The notes below the pieces were generated by a model, which was not told the origin of the DNA, did no database searches, and was given only the letters and a program-made list of their open reading frames with translations. Below, one piece after another: positions 1 through 10,790 of a stretch of 64,000 nucleotides of DNA (within the stretch, counting starts at the first letter, position 1; every line of letters begins with the position of its first letter). The position numbers were made by a program, and so were the translations under genes. This DNA comes from Cinclus cinclus (Eukaryota > Chordata > Aves > Passeriformes > Cinclidae): contig NC_085052.1 in NCBI RefSeq assembly GCF_963662255.1, positions 30,948,654-31,012,653 of the forward strand. The letters are read 5' to 3'.

Positions 1-1950
1 ATTTCCCAGACTGACTGAATAATTAGATAAAGTGATCAAATAAAATGGGGGAAAAACTTGCTACACTTCAAGCTCTTCGGAATCAGTGGAGATTCATTAC
101 AGCTGGCTCCAAATGACTCTGAATTAAGGCAGGTTACTCTGTTGCTGAGGAGATCTGCAATTAGGGCCTAAGGCAGTACATTGGAATTATTAATGTATTT
201 TCAAGACACGTGCCTTCTGCCTGGCTCACGCACAAATATTAAACTTGCATGGAGAAAAGTGCAGCACTAATGCAACAGAGGCAGTCAATTCTCCTGATTA
301 TGTAAGTTATCAGGAACCTGCTGGTTCTTTTGGGTGAAAGGTCAGGGTGCAGGGGGAAAAGCTGCAGCTTGTGAAGTTATTGCTAGATGATGACTGGGGA
401 ACTGGGGAGGAGATGAAAAGCCAGTAGAAGGGTAGAATGGTTCCCTGAGGATAGGGGCTGGTAGGTGACTGGGAGAGTGTAAGTGCTTGTTTTTTATTTT
501 TTTTTTTTTAATTTTTTGTTTGTTTTTTTTTGGGGGGGGGGTTGGAGAATTTTTGAAGTTTTCTGTCTGTTGAGGTTTTTTTTTGTTGTTGTTGTTTGTT
601 TACTTGCTTTTTTAAATAATGTCTAAACAAAAGGTTGGAGATATTTACCAAGGGTAAATTATCACAGTGAGAGGGGCTGAGAGTCTAGGGCATTTTTTGT
701 TTTGTTTTGTTTTCTTCTGGGGAGAATGCTGTCTCCTCCTATAATTGGAAGATCTTAATGCTAAATGCTGCTGGGTTGGCTTGCTGGAGTCTATAGGAAT
801 GGAGTCTGCTTGCTTTCAGGAAGGTCTGGGAGTCTTTGTTTTGCTTTTCTACTGTGGAAAAAATGCAGATTAGTTTTTTGTCTTCGGCTTCTTTGTGCAA
901 AGAAGCTGCGGTCTCTCCCTGCTGTTCCATAGTAGCTGTTCTTTTCTCCCTGGAGTTACCCCTGTCAGCAGTGACTGTGTCTCTCGGTCCCAAACCACTG
1001 CCATTTCCAGAGCTACTGGCATGAGAGAAAAGAGATACAGTGTTAGCTGTGACCCTGTGAGCCGTTCTTTGTTTAGTTTCTTAGAACACTGTAACCTTCT
1101 GCTTATATTTGAAAAACATATTTTTGCAGAATCTTGTGGGGAGCAGGGGCAGTTGATGGAAAATACTGCCCGTTTGGAGCTCTGCATCACAGTGCTCCCA
1201 AACATCCTGCACTGCTAACACACTAACAGGATTCCAAATGAGTGTAGCTTTTCTGCATGGAGATCTAGGAAGCATAGCATGGGAGATAATTAGAAGAGGT
1301 TAAGAAGCAAGATACAAGGAAATTGGCATTTCTATCTAATAGAAATACAATTGTTCAGATTAAACTGAAGAACTACGGGTTGTCACTAATTTAGTGCTCC
1401 GAGGGGAAAATAAGCTCCCAAATTGCATACAGTGCAGTACTTGGCTTGCTGAGCACTTTCCATAATGACTCATTTGTAATATACTCCAAGTGCAAGGAGG
1501 GGAGGGGAGGATGATGTTCCTAACTAGACATGGTCTATCATTTCCTGTATTGGCAACTGTATTGTAACTCATAAGTTGCAGGTGAAGGACTTGAAGTACT
1601 CTGCAGCTTTGTGATAAAAGAGGGAAATGTAATGCTCCTATGAAAATACCATTGAAGGTAAAAGAAAACCTACATCCATCCAGGTGCAGGTCCATTAAAT
1701 GTTCTCTTGGTATGCATCATAATAGAAACATTTAAGAAGGCAGTGTAGCAAAAATTGAAAGAAATATTAAGTGTCTGAAGTCACTGTATCACCTCACTTT
1801 TTGCAGGACTGTTTTTGTGTCAAGTAGGTTGATTTTCATGGTTTTAGTTGCTCTCTTGGTAGTGAAGCAGTAGTCTTTGTCTTGTCCTCCAGTCGTGTGG
1901 AGAAAATATAACTTCAGAGATGTGGGGCTTTTTCTATGTAAGATTATTTA
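1..1950. other. non-coding stretch, no gene seen
   Basis: I see no gene here. Open frames on both strands are at most about 110 codons, overlap one another antisense, and have no recognisable domain. The only distinctive content is the T/G-rich low-complexity tract listed separately and a smaller TTTTG run near 694-713. The stretch ends where the first arm of a long inverted repeat begins. Confidence 0.6.
490..604. repeat. T/G-rich low-complexity tract with a G10 run
   Basis: The tract runs from poly-T with occasional A (490-531) into ten consecutive G (532-541), then T-rich sequence with GTT repeats up to about 604. It is simple-sequence DNA. The G run next to poly-T is prone to sequencing and assembly length errors. 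Confidence 0.8.
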
Positions 1951-2071
1951 GTTTCTTTTTCAACTTTATAACTATGTGTGCTGTCACTTAGCTATGAGCA
2001 TTTAAAATGTTTCCCTGTACTGCTTCAATTGCATTACCCATTGTCACTTTGGAAAGGCAGATCTGACCTTC
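1951..2071 (+). repeat. left arm of a long inverted repeat
   Basis: This arm matches the reverse complement of 3228-3346. By hand alignment about 105 of 121 columns are identical, with two single-base gaps. Conserved blocks include CAACTTTATA, CTATGTGTGC, AGCATTTAAAATGTTTCCC, CTGCTTCAATTGCATTA and TTTGGAAAGGCAGATCT. Mismatches fall mainly in two patches. The pair could be terminal inverted repeats of an old DNA transposon of about 1.4 kb, two opposed copies of an unrecognised dispersed repeat, or an inverted local duplication. I found no clear target-site duplication and do not recognise the family. Confidence 0.85.
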
Positions 2072-3227
2072 TGGGCTTTTTCTTTAGAGGTGATTTATTT
2101 GCAGCTGGCTATTAACTGAACAAGAGGAGGCTTTAAGGAAGTATAAGAGAGGCAGGGGCTTAAGGCAGTGGGAGAAGAAGGAACAAGAAGCCAATAATGT
2201 GGGACTCAGTTGGAGTTTTGGATGTGGACCCTTTCTGTGACTCTTAGAGTGGTGAGAGGTGTAGATCCATCTCTGTATGTTTGTGTAGAATGCCTTAACA
2301 TCCCTTAGGCAACTATGCTGTGAAATAGTCTAACTCAGGTGGGTAATAACTGAGTTAAATGGTGCTAGAATGGGAAACTTGGAGCCTGAAGGTGGGGGTG
2401 AAGAAATCAATTCAAGTTTCTACCTCAGTCCTGAAAAGGTGTCCTGTCCCTAACGTAGGGGACAGGGGAATTGTACAGTAATTCTCCTGCCATGAGAACT
2501 GTGGAGAGAAAACCTGGAGAGGTGCCTGGTCTGAAAGAAGTGCACTGTGTTTAAGGACAGAGCCTGTGAACTGGGCAGTCTGTCCATGGCTCAGGGTCTG
2601 GGAGTCTCTGTTAGCAAACTAAAGGCTCCCAGAAATGGTGGGCAGCCCCAGGGCCTTCAAGGACAGGGGGAAGGCACAGGTCCTTTCTTGCTCTCTGAAC
2701 ACTGAGGGGAGTCCCTGCCAGATCAGCACTGATTGTGGTTTTGTGGAGAGAAAAGGAATGGTGACTTACCAGCTCGATGCACCATTCTGGTCCTGTATTA
2801 GCTCCTTCTCTTGGGTGATGTAGATCTGAATTAAAGAAGGGGACAGGAAAGGGTCACTCCAAAAGGAGGTGCAATCTTTTACCTTTCCATCCTAGGGAGT
2901 AGGACGTAGTAGTCTCTCTAGACAGGACATTTTTTGTGTTTCTGTGTGTTATCTCTACTAAGCTAAGCTTTCAAAAGCCTGTGGACAGATGCTTGGACAC
3001 AGGCAGTTCATAGAATCATGGAGTGCTTTGGGTTGGAAGGGACCTTAAAAGCCATCTGGTTACAGCCCTGCTGGGGGAAAGGTGAAAGCATTAAAAAAAA
3101 AAAAAAGCCTGAGACAACAGGCTCTTGGCGGTGGAATACCTTTCCTGACTGCTGCTTCTTTCCTCATTAAAAAAACCCCACAACTCTCCAAAACTGGATT
3201 AAAAATTGCTGCTACCCAACAGAAGCT
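2072..3227. other. sequence between the inverted-repeat arms
   Basis: These 1156 bases lie between the two arms. No open frame here resembles a transposase or any other protein: the only listed frame is 62 codons at 2635-2823. The only recognised element is the antisense CR1 tail at 3008-3076, followed by a run of 14 A at 3093-3106. If the arms belong to a transposon, its interior is non-coding or degraded. Confidence 0.6.
3008..3076 (-). mobile_element. CR1: CR1 LINE 3'-end fragment (antisense)
   Basis: The sequence starts with TCATAGAATCATGGAGTG and continues GGGTTGGAAGGGACCTTAA and CATCTGGTTAC. This is the reversed, 3'-most part of an avian CR1 LINE: the reversed terminal ATTCTATG-type repeat, followed by the reversed block that reads GGTCCCTTCCAACCC in sense. 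Only about 70 bp remain, as expected from heavy 5' truncation. It lies between the arms of the inverted repeat at 1951-3346. The family is clear from the terminal repeat; the subfamily is not determined. Confidence 0.88.
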
Positions 3228-3346
3228 GAAGGTAGATCTGCCTTTCCAAAATGATACTAGCTAATGCAATTGAAGCAGCACAGGGAAACATTTTAAATGC
3301 TGGTATTTAAGTAATGGCACACATAGCTATAAAGTTGAAAAGAAAC
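3228..3346 (-). repeat. right arm of a long inverted repeat
   Basis: This is the reverse-complement partner of 1951-2071, about 87% identical by hand count. Its outer edge overlaps a small perfect hairpin: AAAGTTGAA at 3331-3339, a 7-base loop, then TTCAACTTT at 3347-3355. The left arm does not share this hairpin, so it belongs to this copy only. Confidence 0.85.
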
Positions 3347-5149
3347 TTCAACTTTAAAAATTATGACTGTCACACAAAGATATCACTTTAAGGTTGAATA
3401 ATAATGAAATGTATGACTTTTGTGTGCGTGGTGGTAACAATACAATATTACTCATGATTCCATGGCAGAGTCAAGAGACATTTCCATATTTTGTTACTGG
3501 GAATATCAAGGCATCTTCTATGAAACTAAAATGAATAGAGGAAATGACAAAACAAAGCTGATAACATATACATTAAAATATTTGAGGTGCTATTAAGTCC
3601 CACAAACTAGTACTGTGCAGAAATAATGCGTATGAAAATGATGGTGTTTGCCTTTCTTTTCCTTCTTCTGTTAAGTTCTTGGGGAATGAAAAATGAAGAT
3701 GGTTTTCATTGCTGTATTTGGAGGTTTTGAAGCAGCTGTAAGGGCTCAAGATGGCTGGTTCAGAGTTTAAGTGCTGCTGTGTGCCTGTCTATTTCTGCAA
3801 ATGGACATGGCCCTAACACTGGAAGATGTGGCCCCAGTAACAGAGATGAATGTTAGCAGTAAAAGCTAATTTTGTCAGCATTCAATTCTTACATCTCGTT
3901 GATAATATTTTACTGATAGTGAATTCCCTAATAGGAGCAATGATGGGATTTAGTACCTACCAGCAGCCGATGCTCTGTGGCCATCATTGAAATGGCCATG
4001 TTAGTAATAATACTAGGAAATATTTAGAAGAAAGAAATGCAGTGGAGGGTGAGATTTTTGTGTAGATTTGCTCTGGGAATCATGCAAATGCTTTTGGGCT
4101 GTTCTCAGTTACTTAGTCTCAGGCTATTTGGACTAAAGTGATTTCTTGTGGCTTCTGATAACTTCTGGGTCATCATGCTGTCAGGATCTCTGTTACTGTT
4201 TTGGCAGATTCTCACAGAACTGGACACACTTCTAATTTCAGTGACCTTGGATGTGTGTTTGGGGGTGGGAAAAGCCAAAGTGAAACATTAAACTATGTTC
4301 CCAGGTAAAAGCCTGAGATGCTGAAGCCCAGTTGCAGTACTTGGGGTGTAGTTTTCATGAAGATCTCATTTTAAAATAAATCAGACACTCGTTTTTCTTA
4401 GAGAGACATAGCACTTACTTTTCTCTGTGTTTCCTTTCTTCAAGTGCTTGTTAATTTCTGTAGAATTTAAATGGAAGCTCTTATATTACTTTCTTTCCAG
4501 TACTATTCTCAGAAATAAAATTATGTGACTTAAATTCAGGCTTAAATGGCTCTTAACAAGAATAAAATACAAGCTTGGGTACAGCCAAGAGGAAGTATTG
4601 GCTTCCCTGAAAGTCTACTGTATAAAAGTGTGAGGATATATAACAGTAGCAAATACCCAAAATCTGCGTTTAAATATGTTCATGATGGGGCAGATTGCAT
4701 CTGTTTATGCTTGGTTATGTACTGGATGTTGCATTGCTGAGGGAAGAGTGGCAGGACCAAAAAAAGGTACTGTCCTAAGGCTCTGAAATGAAATCAAATG
4801 CAATTCTCAAGTTCTTTTTGTCAAGGAGATCCTAAGCAAAGGGGATTGGGCTCTGAATTAGGTGGTGTTTTGAGGTACTTTTTTAGTGCTGCTTGTGTAT
4901 ATTTGATTTATGTAATTAGGATTGATTAGGTTTGTTTATACTTTCTGACAGTGCACTCTCCAAACAGCAGCACTGTTTTGGGACCCTGATAAAAATGGAC
5001 CGAGAGTAAGGGATTTTTCTAAATTCTGTGTTTATAGTCAGGGGAGAAAAGGGAGGCAGAAGGGAAGTCAGTGCCTTGTGGACCCTAAAAGCAGACCGAC
5101 TAAAACCACCTTTTTCTTGCATTTTTTTTTTTTTTTTTATTAATCTTGC
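3347..5149. other. non-coding stretch, no gene seen
   Basis: This is AT-rich unique-looking sequence. Open frames are 64 codons or fewer apart from one that runs into the GC-rich patch. A run of 17 T lies at 5122-5138, just before the base composition changes. Confidence 0.6.
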
Positions 5150-5690
5150 TTGGGAACAGAACCTGCTGCTCTGGTCAGCTGCTGTCTGTGGCCAGGGCCA
5201 CCTCCTGCCCCGTGTCCATCCCTGTGTGGCTGCGGGGAAGCAGTGCCACCATCTCATGTCATGTCTCAGCAGGTGCAGTGGGCAGCAGTTCCTGGCTCCT
5301 GCCAGCATCACCACCTCCATCACCTCCTCCAGCATCACCGAGGGCTCGGGGGGACACTGGGAAGCTGCTCACAGGAGGGGGACGGGGGACTGAGTGTGTG
5401 TCCGTGTGTCTGTCCGTGTCCGTGTGTCTGTCCGTGTCCGTGTGTCTGTCCGTGTCCGTGTGTCTGCACGCTCTGGTTTGTTTTTGCAGTGCAGGGGTGC
5501 CAGGGCTGTCTCTGCAGGGCTCTGTGAGAAGCTGGGTGTGTGGCATTGGTGGAACCATGTGCCAGGGCTCTGTGGGAGCACCTGGAGAACAGGGAGAAGG
5601 GGATGGGCAGGGGCCCTGAGATAGGGCTGTCCCCACCTGTGGGATCCAGGAGTGTCAGACTGGGAGTCCCGGGGCTGGCTCTGGGACATG
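5150..5690. other. GC-rich patch with overlapping spurious open frames
   Basis: Composition changes sharply from AT-rich to GC-rich, with CAGG, CTGGC and CACC-type words. It carries open frames of 120-165 codons on both strands at the same positions. This happens because GC-rich sequence and an in-frame 18-bp minisatellite contain few stop codons. The translations are low-complexity (Cys/Val/Pro runs on plus, Thr/Asp/Arg/His runs on minus) with no recognisable domain. It may be an unrecognised repeat or a small CpG-poor GC island, and it runs directly into the CR1 element at about 5680. Confidence 0.5.
5395..5466 (+). repeat. 18-bp minisatellite, about four copies
   Basis: Three perfect consecutive units of TGTCTGTCCGTGTCCGTG occupy 5407-5424, 5425-5442 and 5443-5460, with a partial unit on each side. 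Each unit is built from TGTC and CGTG sub-words, so it probably grew out of a TG/TC-rich simple repeat. The period is a multiple of three, so any reading frame through it stays open and repetitive. Confidence 0.92.
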
Positions 5691-5892
5691 ATTCCATAAT
5701 TTTCTTCACTGAAAGGGTGGTCAAATACTGGGGCAGGCTGCACAGAGCATAGGTGGAATCATCATCCCTGGAAGTGTTCACAGAAGTGTAGATGTGGTGC
5801 TTGGGGAAATGGTTCAGGTGTGGACCTGGCAATGTAAAGTTAATGATTTAACTTGATCTTAGAGTTTTCCAAACTTAAGTGATTCTGTGAAG
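5680..5892 (+). mobile_element. CR1: CR1 LINE 3' end (sense)
   Basis: In order the sequence reads TTCTTCACTGAAAGGGTGG, CAGGCTGCACAGAG, GGAATCATCATCCCTGG, AAGTGTTCACAGAAGTG, TAGATGTGGTGCTTGGG, TGGACCTGGCAATG, TTGATCTTAGAG and finally GATTCTGTGA. This follows the known order of the last 200 bp or so of avian CR1 elements (first the LINE body, then the non-coding 3' end and the ATTCTATG-type terminal repeat). It is a 5'-truncated dead copy in plus orientation. The exact 5' boundary within the GC-rich patch is uncertain; the 3' boundary at about 5890 is clear. It is the strongest evidence that this is avian DNA. Confidence 0.93.
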
Positions 5893-8327
5893 TGAGAGGA
5901 TGCTGTAGGACAGCAGGGTTAGGGCGGGTGGTCTTTGAGTCCTGCCACAAAGCTCAGCTGCTTTTGAATCTGCACTGGTTCAAGAAGTTCCTTTTATTAT
6001 TTCCCTCAATTAACATTCACTTACAGACTTCCTCAGATGCTGCAGAGGGAGTCAGTCATGATGAACTGCTACAAGGCACAGGAACAGTATAAAATATCAG
6101 GAAATAACAGTTTCTGTGACAGGATTAGAACATGAAGTTCTGAAAATATGAAAGAGTGGCATCAAGTGTCAGAAATAGTACTGCTTTGAACTTTACAGCC
6201 CTAGAAATTCCTCTTCTGTAATTCAAGCTGTTTAGGATCATAAACAGTTATTCTTGGTACTGCTGAAACCACTGTGACACTCATATTATGATTTTGATGT
6301 TTGATGTCTGTCATGCATCAGAAGGCAAACACAGTTACGTATCAGGAATATCTCAGAGCTGTTTAAGACATCAAGGTTAGTCACAGGATGCTTTCGATGC
6401 TCCTCCTCTCTCCTGACTGTAGAGTTTTAAGTGCAGTGAGCATGCTCTACTTAAGGTTTGAGAGATGGTTGTTGAAGAAACAGGGCAGATGCTTCAACTT
6501 ACATTTCTAACAAACGACAGAGTCAGTGACCTCTTGTCAAACTGTGGGGAGATGATCAGTAGTACTGTGGGCTCTGGGAATCTAAGGTGGAAAGGTAACA
6601 CTTCATTTTGGAAGAAGTGGAGATTTTAGAATGAGCCTTGTGTTGTTTAGGTCATGTTTGTCAGTTACTGTTCATCAAAACCCCCTGGTCTGGATTCTGT
6701 GTCAGTGTTGCAGCCCATTGCAAGAGCTGCTGCTTTGCCTCAGTCATTTTGTTTTGTGGCTTGCAAGAAAATGGCTCCTACTGAAAGAAATTTGGTGATA
6801 AAGCTTCTTCCATGCATGCTCACCTGCCCGTGCTGATGTAAGACAGAATCAAAACTGCCCTTTGATCTTGGCTAAGAGTGGGTGTGCAACAGGTGCACCA
6901 TGTTGTACTCACTGTATTCTTTTAAAATTCGATGGCAGAAAAGGCAAGGACAACATTAAGTCTCTTTTCATTATCAATCCACAGTTGTTTCTGAGGGCCT
7001 TTTGAGAACCGGAATGTGTTGAAAATCCTTGAAAAGTCTACAGCAGTCCTTGGCAAATTTCCATCTGTGCCACTTCCCCACACCTTTCAAAACCAAGTCC
7101 TGCATCTTGGTGCTGAGATCATCAGTGATGATCAGATGCTGCTATTATTGCTGCTGTGTTATTCTCTGAGATTGTTTCATCGGTGTGCAAAGTCAGGCCA
7201 CTATCTTCCAAAGGTTTTCGGCTCCTCCTTTTTGTGCACAAGAGCCCCTTCCAAGACAATAGAATGTCTTGGCAAGTGCAGTGCAGCACAGGTATAAGCA
7301 CTTACAGATTGAGCGCTTTAGTCTCATTAATGTGCAAGATGGAAAAGCAGACTGTGAAAGCTCAGTGTGGAAGGAGCACAGCAAGATGAAATACATTTAT
7401 ATGGAGAAATTATTTGTACACAGGAAGCAAGGTTGTACAGAAATAGGTGATGGTCCAGTAGTGGAGCATCAGAAGTAAAATTGCCAGATATTTGGAGCAA
7501 CAGTTAATCCTTAGCAGTTCTACAAACACAAGAAAATTTCATTAGCAGTGTTGTGTTTTCCAGTTGTGTGATGGATCATTCAAGGTTTGGCAAACTCCTT
7601 TTTTTGTGAGCGAGCTGGAATTGTAAGGATTTGTCTTTGTTTTTCTCTTGCGCTTAGAGCTGTGTGCAAAATAGAGAAAGAAGAACAAACTGGGTGCTAA
7701 AAAAAAATCTAACACTGAGGGTGACTTTTGGGAGGAGTTTTTGAAGCAGGAAGTCAAAAGGTTTATTCAGCTAAAAGTAAAGTATCAAATAATATGAGAA
7801 AGCTATGTGGTCAGTCTGCCAGAGGAATTTCCACAGGAGGAAAAGGAGGATGGATTGTGGTTGGAATACTAGGTTTTGACCACTGGATATAATCAAATCT
7901 TCCTGATTTAGCTTTGATAGGTTACTTCCCTTGCCTGTAGTTGTCTCCTTCCTTCTTGTTGCCACTTTTATTTTTGCTTGCTTTTTGATGTGGAAGCCTT
8001 TTATTCTTTAAATAGCAGTGGACCAGGGATTGAACCATGTCTTTATCAGGGAAGTGTCAGGGGAATGCTTTTGGAAATAGATTTAATAATGAAGAGCCAG
8101 TGTATCATGTTGCATTCCTGAAGAGGAAGTATTAATAATGGTTTGTGTTGGAAATGTCATCACAGGCCACTCTGCTGACATGGTACGTACACTCACTGTG
8201 AGACTATTACTCTGGTATATAACAATAAATGAAGCTCTTTTCCCTGCTGTAAATTCCGTGTTCACAAGCACAATACAATAATGCAGGTGGTCGATAGTTT
8301 GGGCACAGCTTTTATTGGCTGTTGCTT

Positions 8328-8414
8328 AAAGAAAAAACAAAACAAACAAAAAACCTAAACAAGAAAAAAAACCACAAAAAACAAACAAAAAGCCCCAAAC
8401 AACAACAACAAAAA
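8328..8414. repeat. A-rich low-complexity tract
   Basis: The tract consists of A runs broken by single C, G or T, such as AAACAAACAAAAA and CAACAACAACAAAAA. It could be the decayed tail of a retroposon, but no element body is recognisable next to it. Confidence 0.8.
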
Positions 8415-9688
8415 TGGTCAGACTTCCATGCTAAATATATATTGTGGTCTGAATTTTCTGGTAGCAACTAAAACATTTTTTGTTTGGAGTTTCAATAATG
8501 GCTCTCTTTTTCATGGACTCTAAGATCTGCCTATCATGAATTGGGCTTTCATTATAGCCTTTCAGGAAGCAATTATTAGGAATTGCCTCCTTTGCTGGCT
8601 GCAGTTCCATTAAATGTTTAAGTATTTAACCTTGTCAGACCTTGTTGTCAGATTTAACTGAAATTAGTCATTGGATTCAGGGGATACCCTATCCCTTGGT
8701 CTTGTTACAGAGTGCCTGAATACACCTGATAGATATTTTTTGTTTGTTTTTTTCTGTGACTTGCTAAATGGCTCAAATATTCACAGCAATATCCTGCAAC
8801 AGGTAACTTAAGGTGCCAAAAATAAGAGTCTCCATTTTAACCAAATGTTTCAGTGACCTCTACTAAGCCCTGCATATAGTGGGAAATGCATAGTAAGATG
8901 TAGGTTATTGTTCCCAGAAAAATCCCTACTTGATATTGCATTGTTCTGGTACAATTTAACAGTTTTCAGTTTTGTCTGCTGAGAGAGCTTATTGAGATAC
9001 TTTTGGGTTTTGTGAAGATCTCGGGACATGGCAGCTGTACAATGTCACTTGTCATACTTAGGCATAATGAGTGGCTGGGATGCTGCAGTGGGAAGGAGAG
9101 AGCAGCCTGCTGCATTGTCTGTTCCTGTCTGGAAAAGCCATTCTGGTCTGTGTCTTGCTTCTCCTTCCATAAAAGTGGAAGCTACGATTGTAAAAGCAGC
9201 CAGGTTCTTCCAAAATGCAGCCTGCTTCTCCTAGGGTGGGGTGCACATCTTCTGTCCTGCAGAGATGGCAGCTGCTGACATGTCCCGGGGACAGGGGAAG
9301 AAGAAAAAGATGGATTTGCTTTGTTGTTTTTGTTTTTAAAATACATAGGATGAAACAAACCCGAACAAAATCCCCAAATCAAACTGCAGACACCAAAGTC
9401 TCAACCCCCCTCCCCCCCAATAAGAAGCCCAAAACCTTCAGCTGTTTCCAGGACCTTGTTGTTCTGGCAGTTCCACACAGCACTGTGAGAAATGAGCAGA
9501 TACATTGGGTGAAATTAATGAGCTGGAGGAAATCCAGGCGTGCTGCTCAGCTGAATGGGGACACAAACCTGTTTTACACTGCAGAGGGCTGTGGTGTTGA
9601 GCCATGGCAATTTGTCCAGTCCTGAGTCTGAAAAGCTGCAGACACTCCTGCCTTCTGTGTGCTCTGTCCCATGGGGTTGTCTGCTTTA

Positions 9689-9704
9689 TGCCACCAGATG
9701 GGGA
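9689..9704 (+). promoter_or_regulatory. weak CTCF-like core motif
   Basis: The bases TGCCACCAGATGGGG resemble the CTCF core (CCACCAG followed by a purine/G-rich half), but the usual GGCGC end is missing. It is a motif match by eye only. Confidence 0.2.
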
Positions 9705-10619
9705 ATTTCTGTTGTGAATGAGTGTGGTGAAAGGAAAATTCAGTTCTACACAAGCACTATCACAACTGTGTGACAAATGTGTGCCAAGGAAAGGTGAGGG
9801 ACTGGAAGGTAAAGCCTTTACCTGAGGGGAGGTGGGAGATTGCAGTACAACCTGAGACATGGCTCTGACTTTGGTAAACAAATGTTTCCTTCCTGTTGAT
9901 TTCCTCTTGGGACTTCTCTGCTGGTTAAAGAATATGCTGAAGTGGGTTGATGGACTACAGATCTGTTTAAGAAGTGATGTACTCTAAGTCTAAATTGGTG
10001 TTCGTGTTCTTCCTTCCACATATGATGGCTCTTGACAGTTGTCTACGTGGCTTTAGGAAAAAAAAAGGGAAGAAAAGCCCTAAATAATATTTTTAATAGT
10101 AGAGTAAGGATCTTTTGTGTTTATGAAACATTAAATGCTGGATCTAGCAGTACATGACCATCTTTAAGCCTCCCCCAGAGCCTCATAAAGCAGTTCAATG
10201 GTATGTTTAAGAAACAAAGGGAATGACAGGAACTCAGTTGTTCTGATTATAGACATGGTAGGTAATAAGACTTGAATCTATGGTGGCTACTTGCTTTTAA
10301 AAAGAAAGCTGTGTTTTTATAACCTAGGTACAAATAATAATACAGATATTATCCTATTAACCCTGTGAAGTTTTCAGGAACAAACCCTACTTGTTACAAA
10401 AACTTATCTTTTATTTTAATCTAGTGTACAAAAAAATTTAGTTGCTTTTGTTGTTTCAGACAAATCTCATAGATGTAAGTAGAAGTGTCAGAAATTAATT
10501 AGCCCAATTAACAGGGAGAGATGCACAGATTGCTTTGAAGAACTTAAATTTTGGCCTGCAGCAAAATCTTTCAGTCTTTTAATTCGAGGAATGTTCTCCC
10601 TTTCAGTTGGAATGACTCT

Positions 10620-10790
10620 GAGTGACAGGAAAAAGCTTTTCACCGTAAGTCACTGGTTCAAGTAGGGTTCAGGTTAGTAGTAAATGAAAGTCACATTTCC
10701 TAATGCATGCTCAATGATTTGGAACGTGGTTCTGAGGACCATTCAGAGGCAGTGGAGGTGTTCAGAAACAAGGCTTGCTGGGCTAGACTT
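10620..10790 (+). mobile_element. possible degraded CR1 3' fragment
   Basis: The blocks AGGAAAAAGCTTTTCACC and GGAGGTGTTCAGAAAC resemble two motifs that occur in this order near the 3' end of avian CR1. The sequence between them does not match well and no terminal repeat follows. It may be an old, internally rearranged copy or chance similarity. Confidence 0.28.

Larger units (their letters stand above)
5893..10619. other. non-coding stretch, no gene seen
   Basis: I recognise no exon. The longest frames (136 codons at 9215-9625 plus, 147 codons at 9438-9881 minus) overlap antisense and show no domain or splice-site pair I would trust. An A-rich low-complexity tract (8328-8414) and a weak CTCF-like motif (9689-9704) are the only items I would mark. 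Confidence 0.55.

Noticed and set aside
5146..5832. Open frames of 157 codons (plus) and 165 codons (minus)
   Set aside because: They overlap antisense across a GC-rich patch, an 18-bp minisatellite and a CR1 tail, and have low-complexity translations.
9215..9881. Opposed frames of 136 (plus) and 147 (minus) codons
   Set aside because: They shadow each other, with no family recognised and no exon boundaries that fit.
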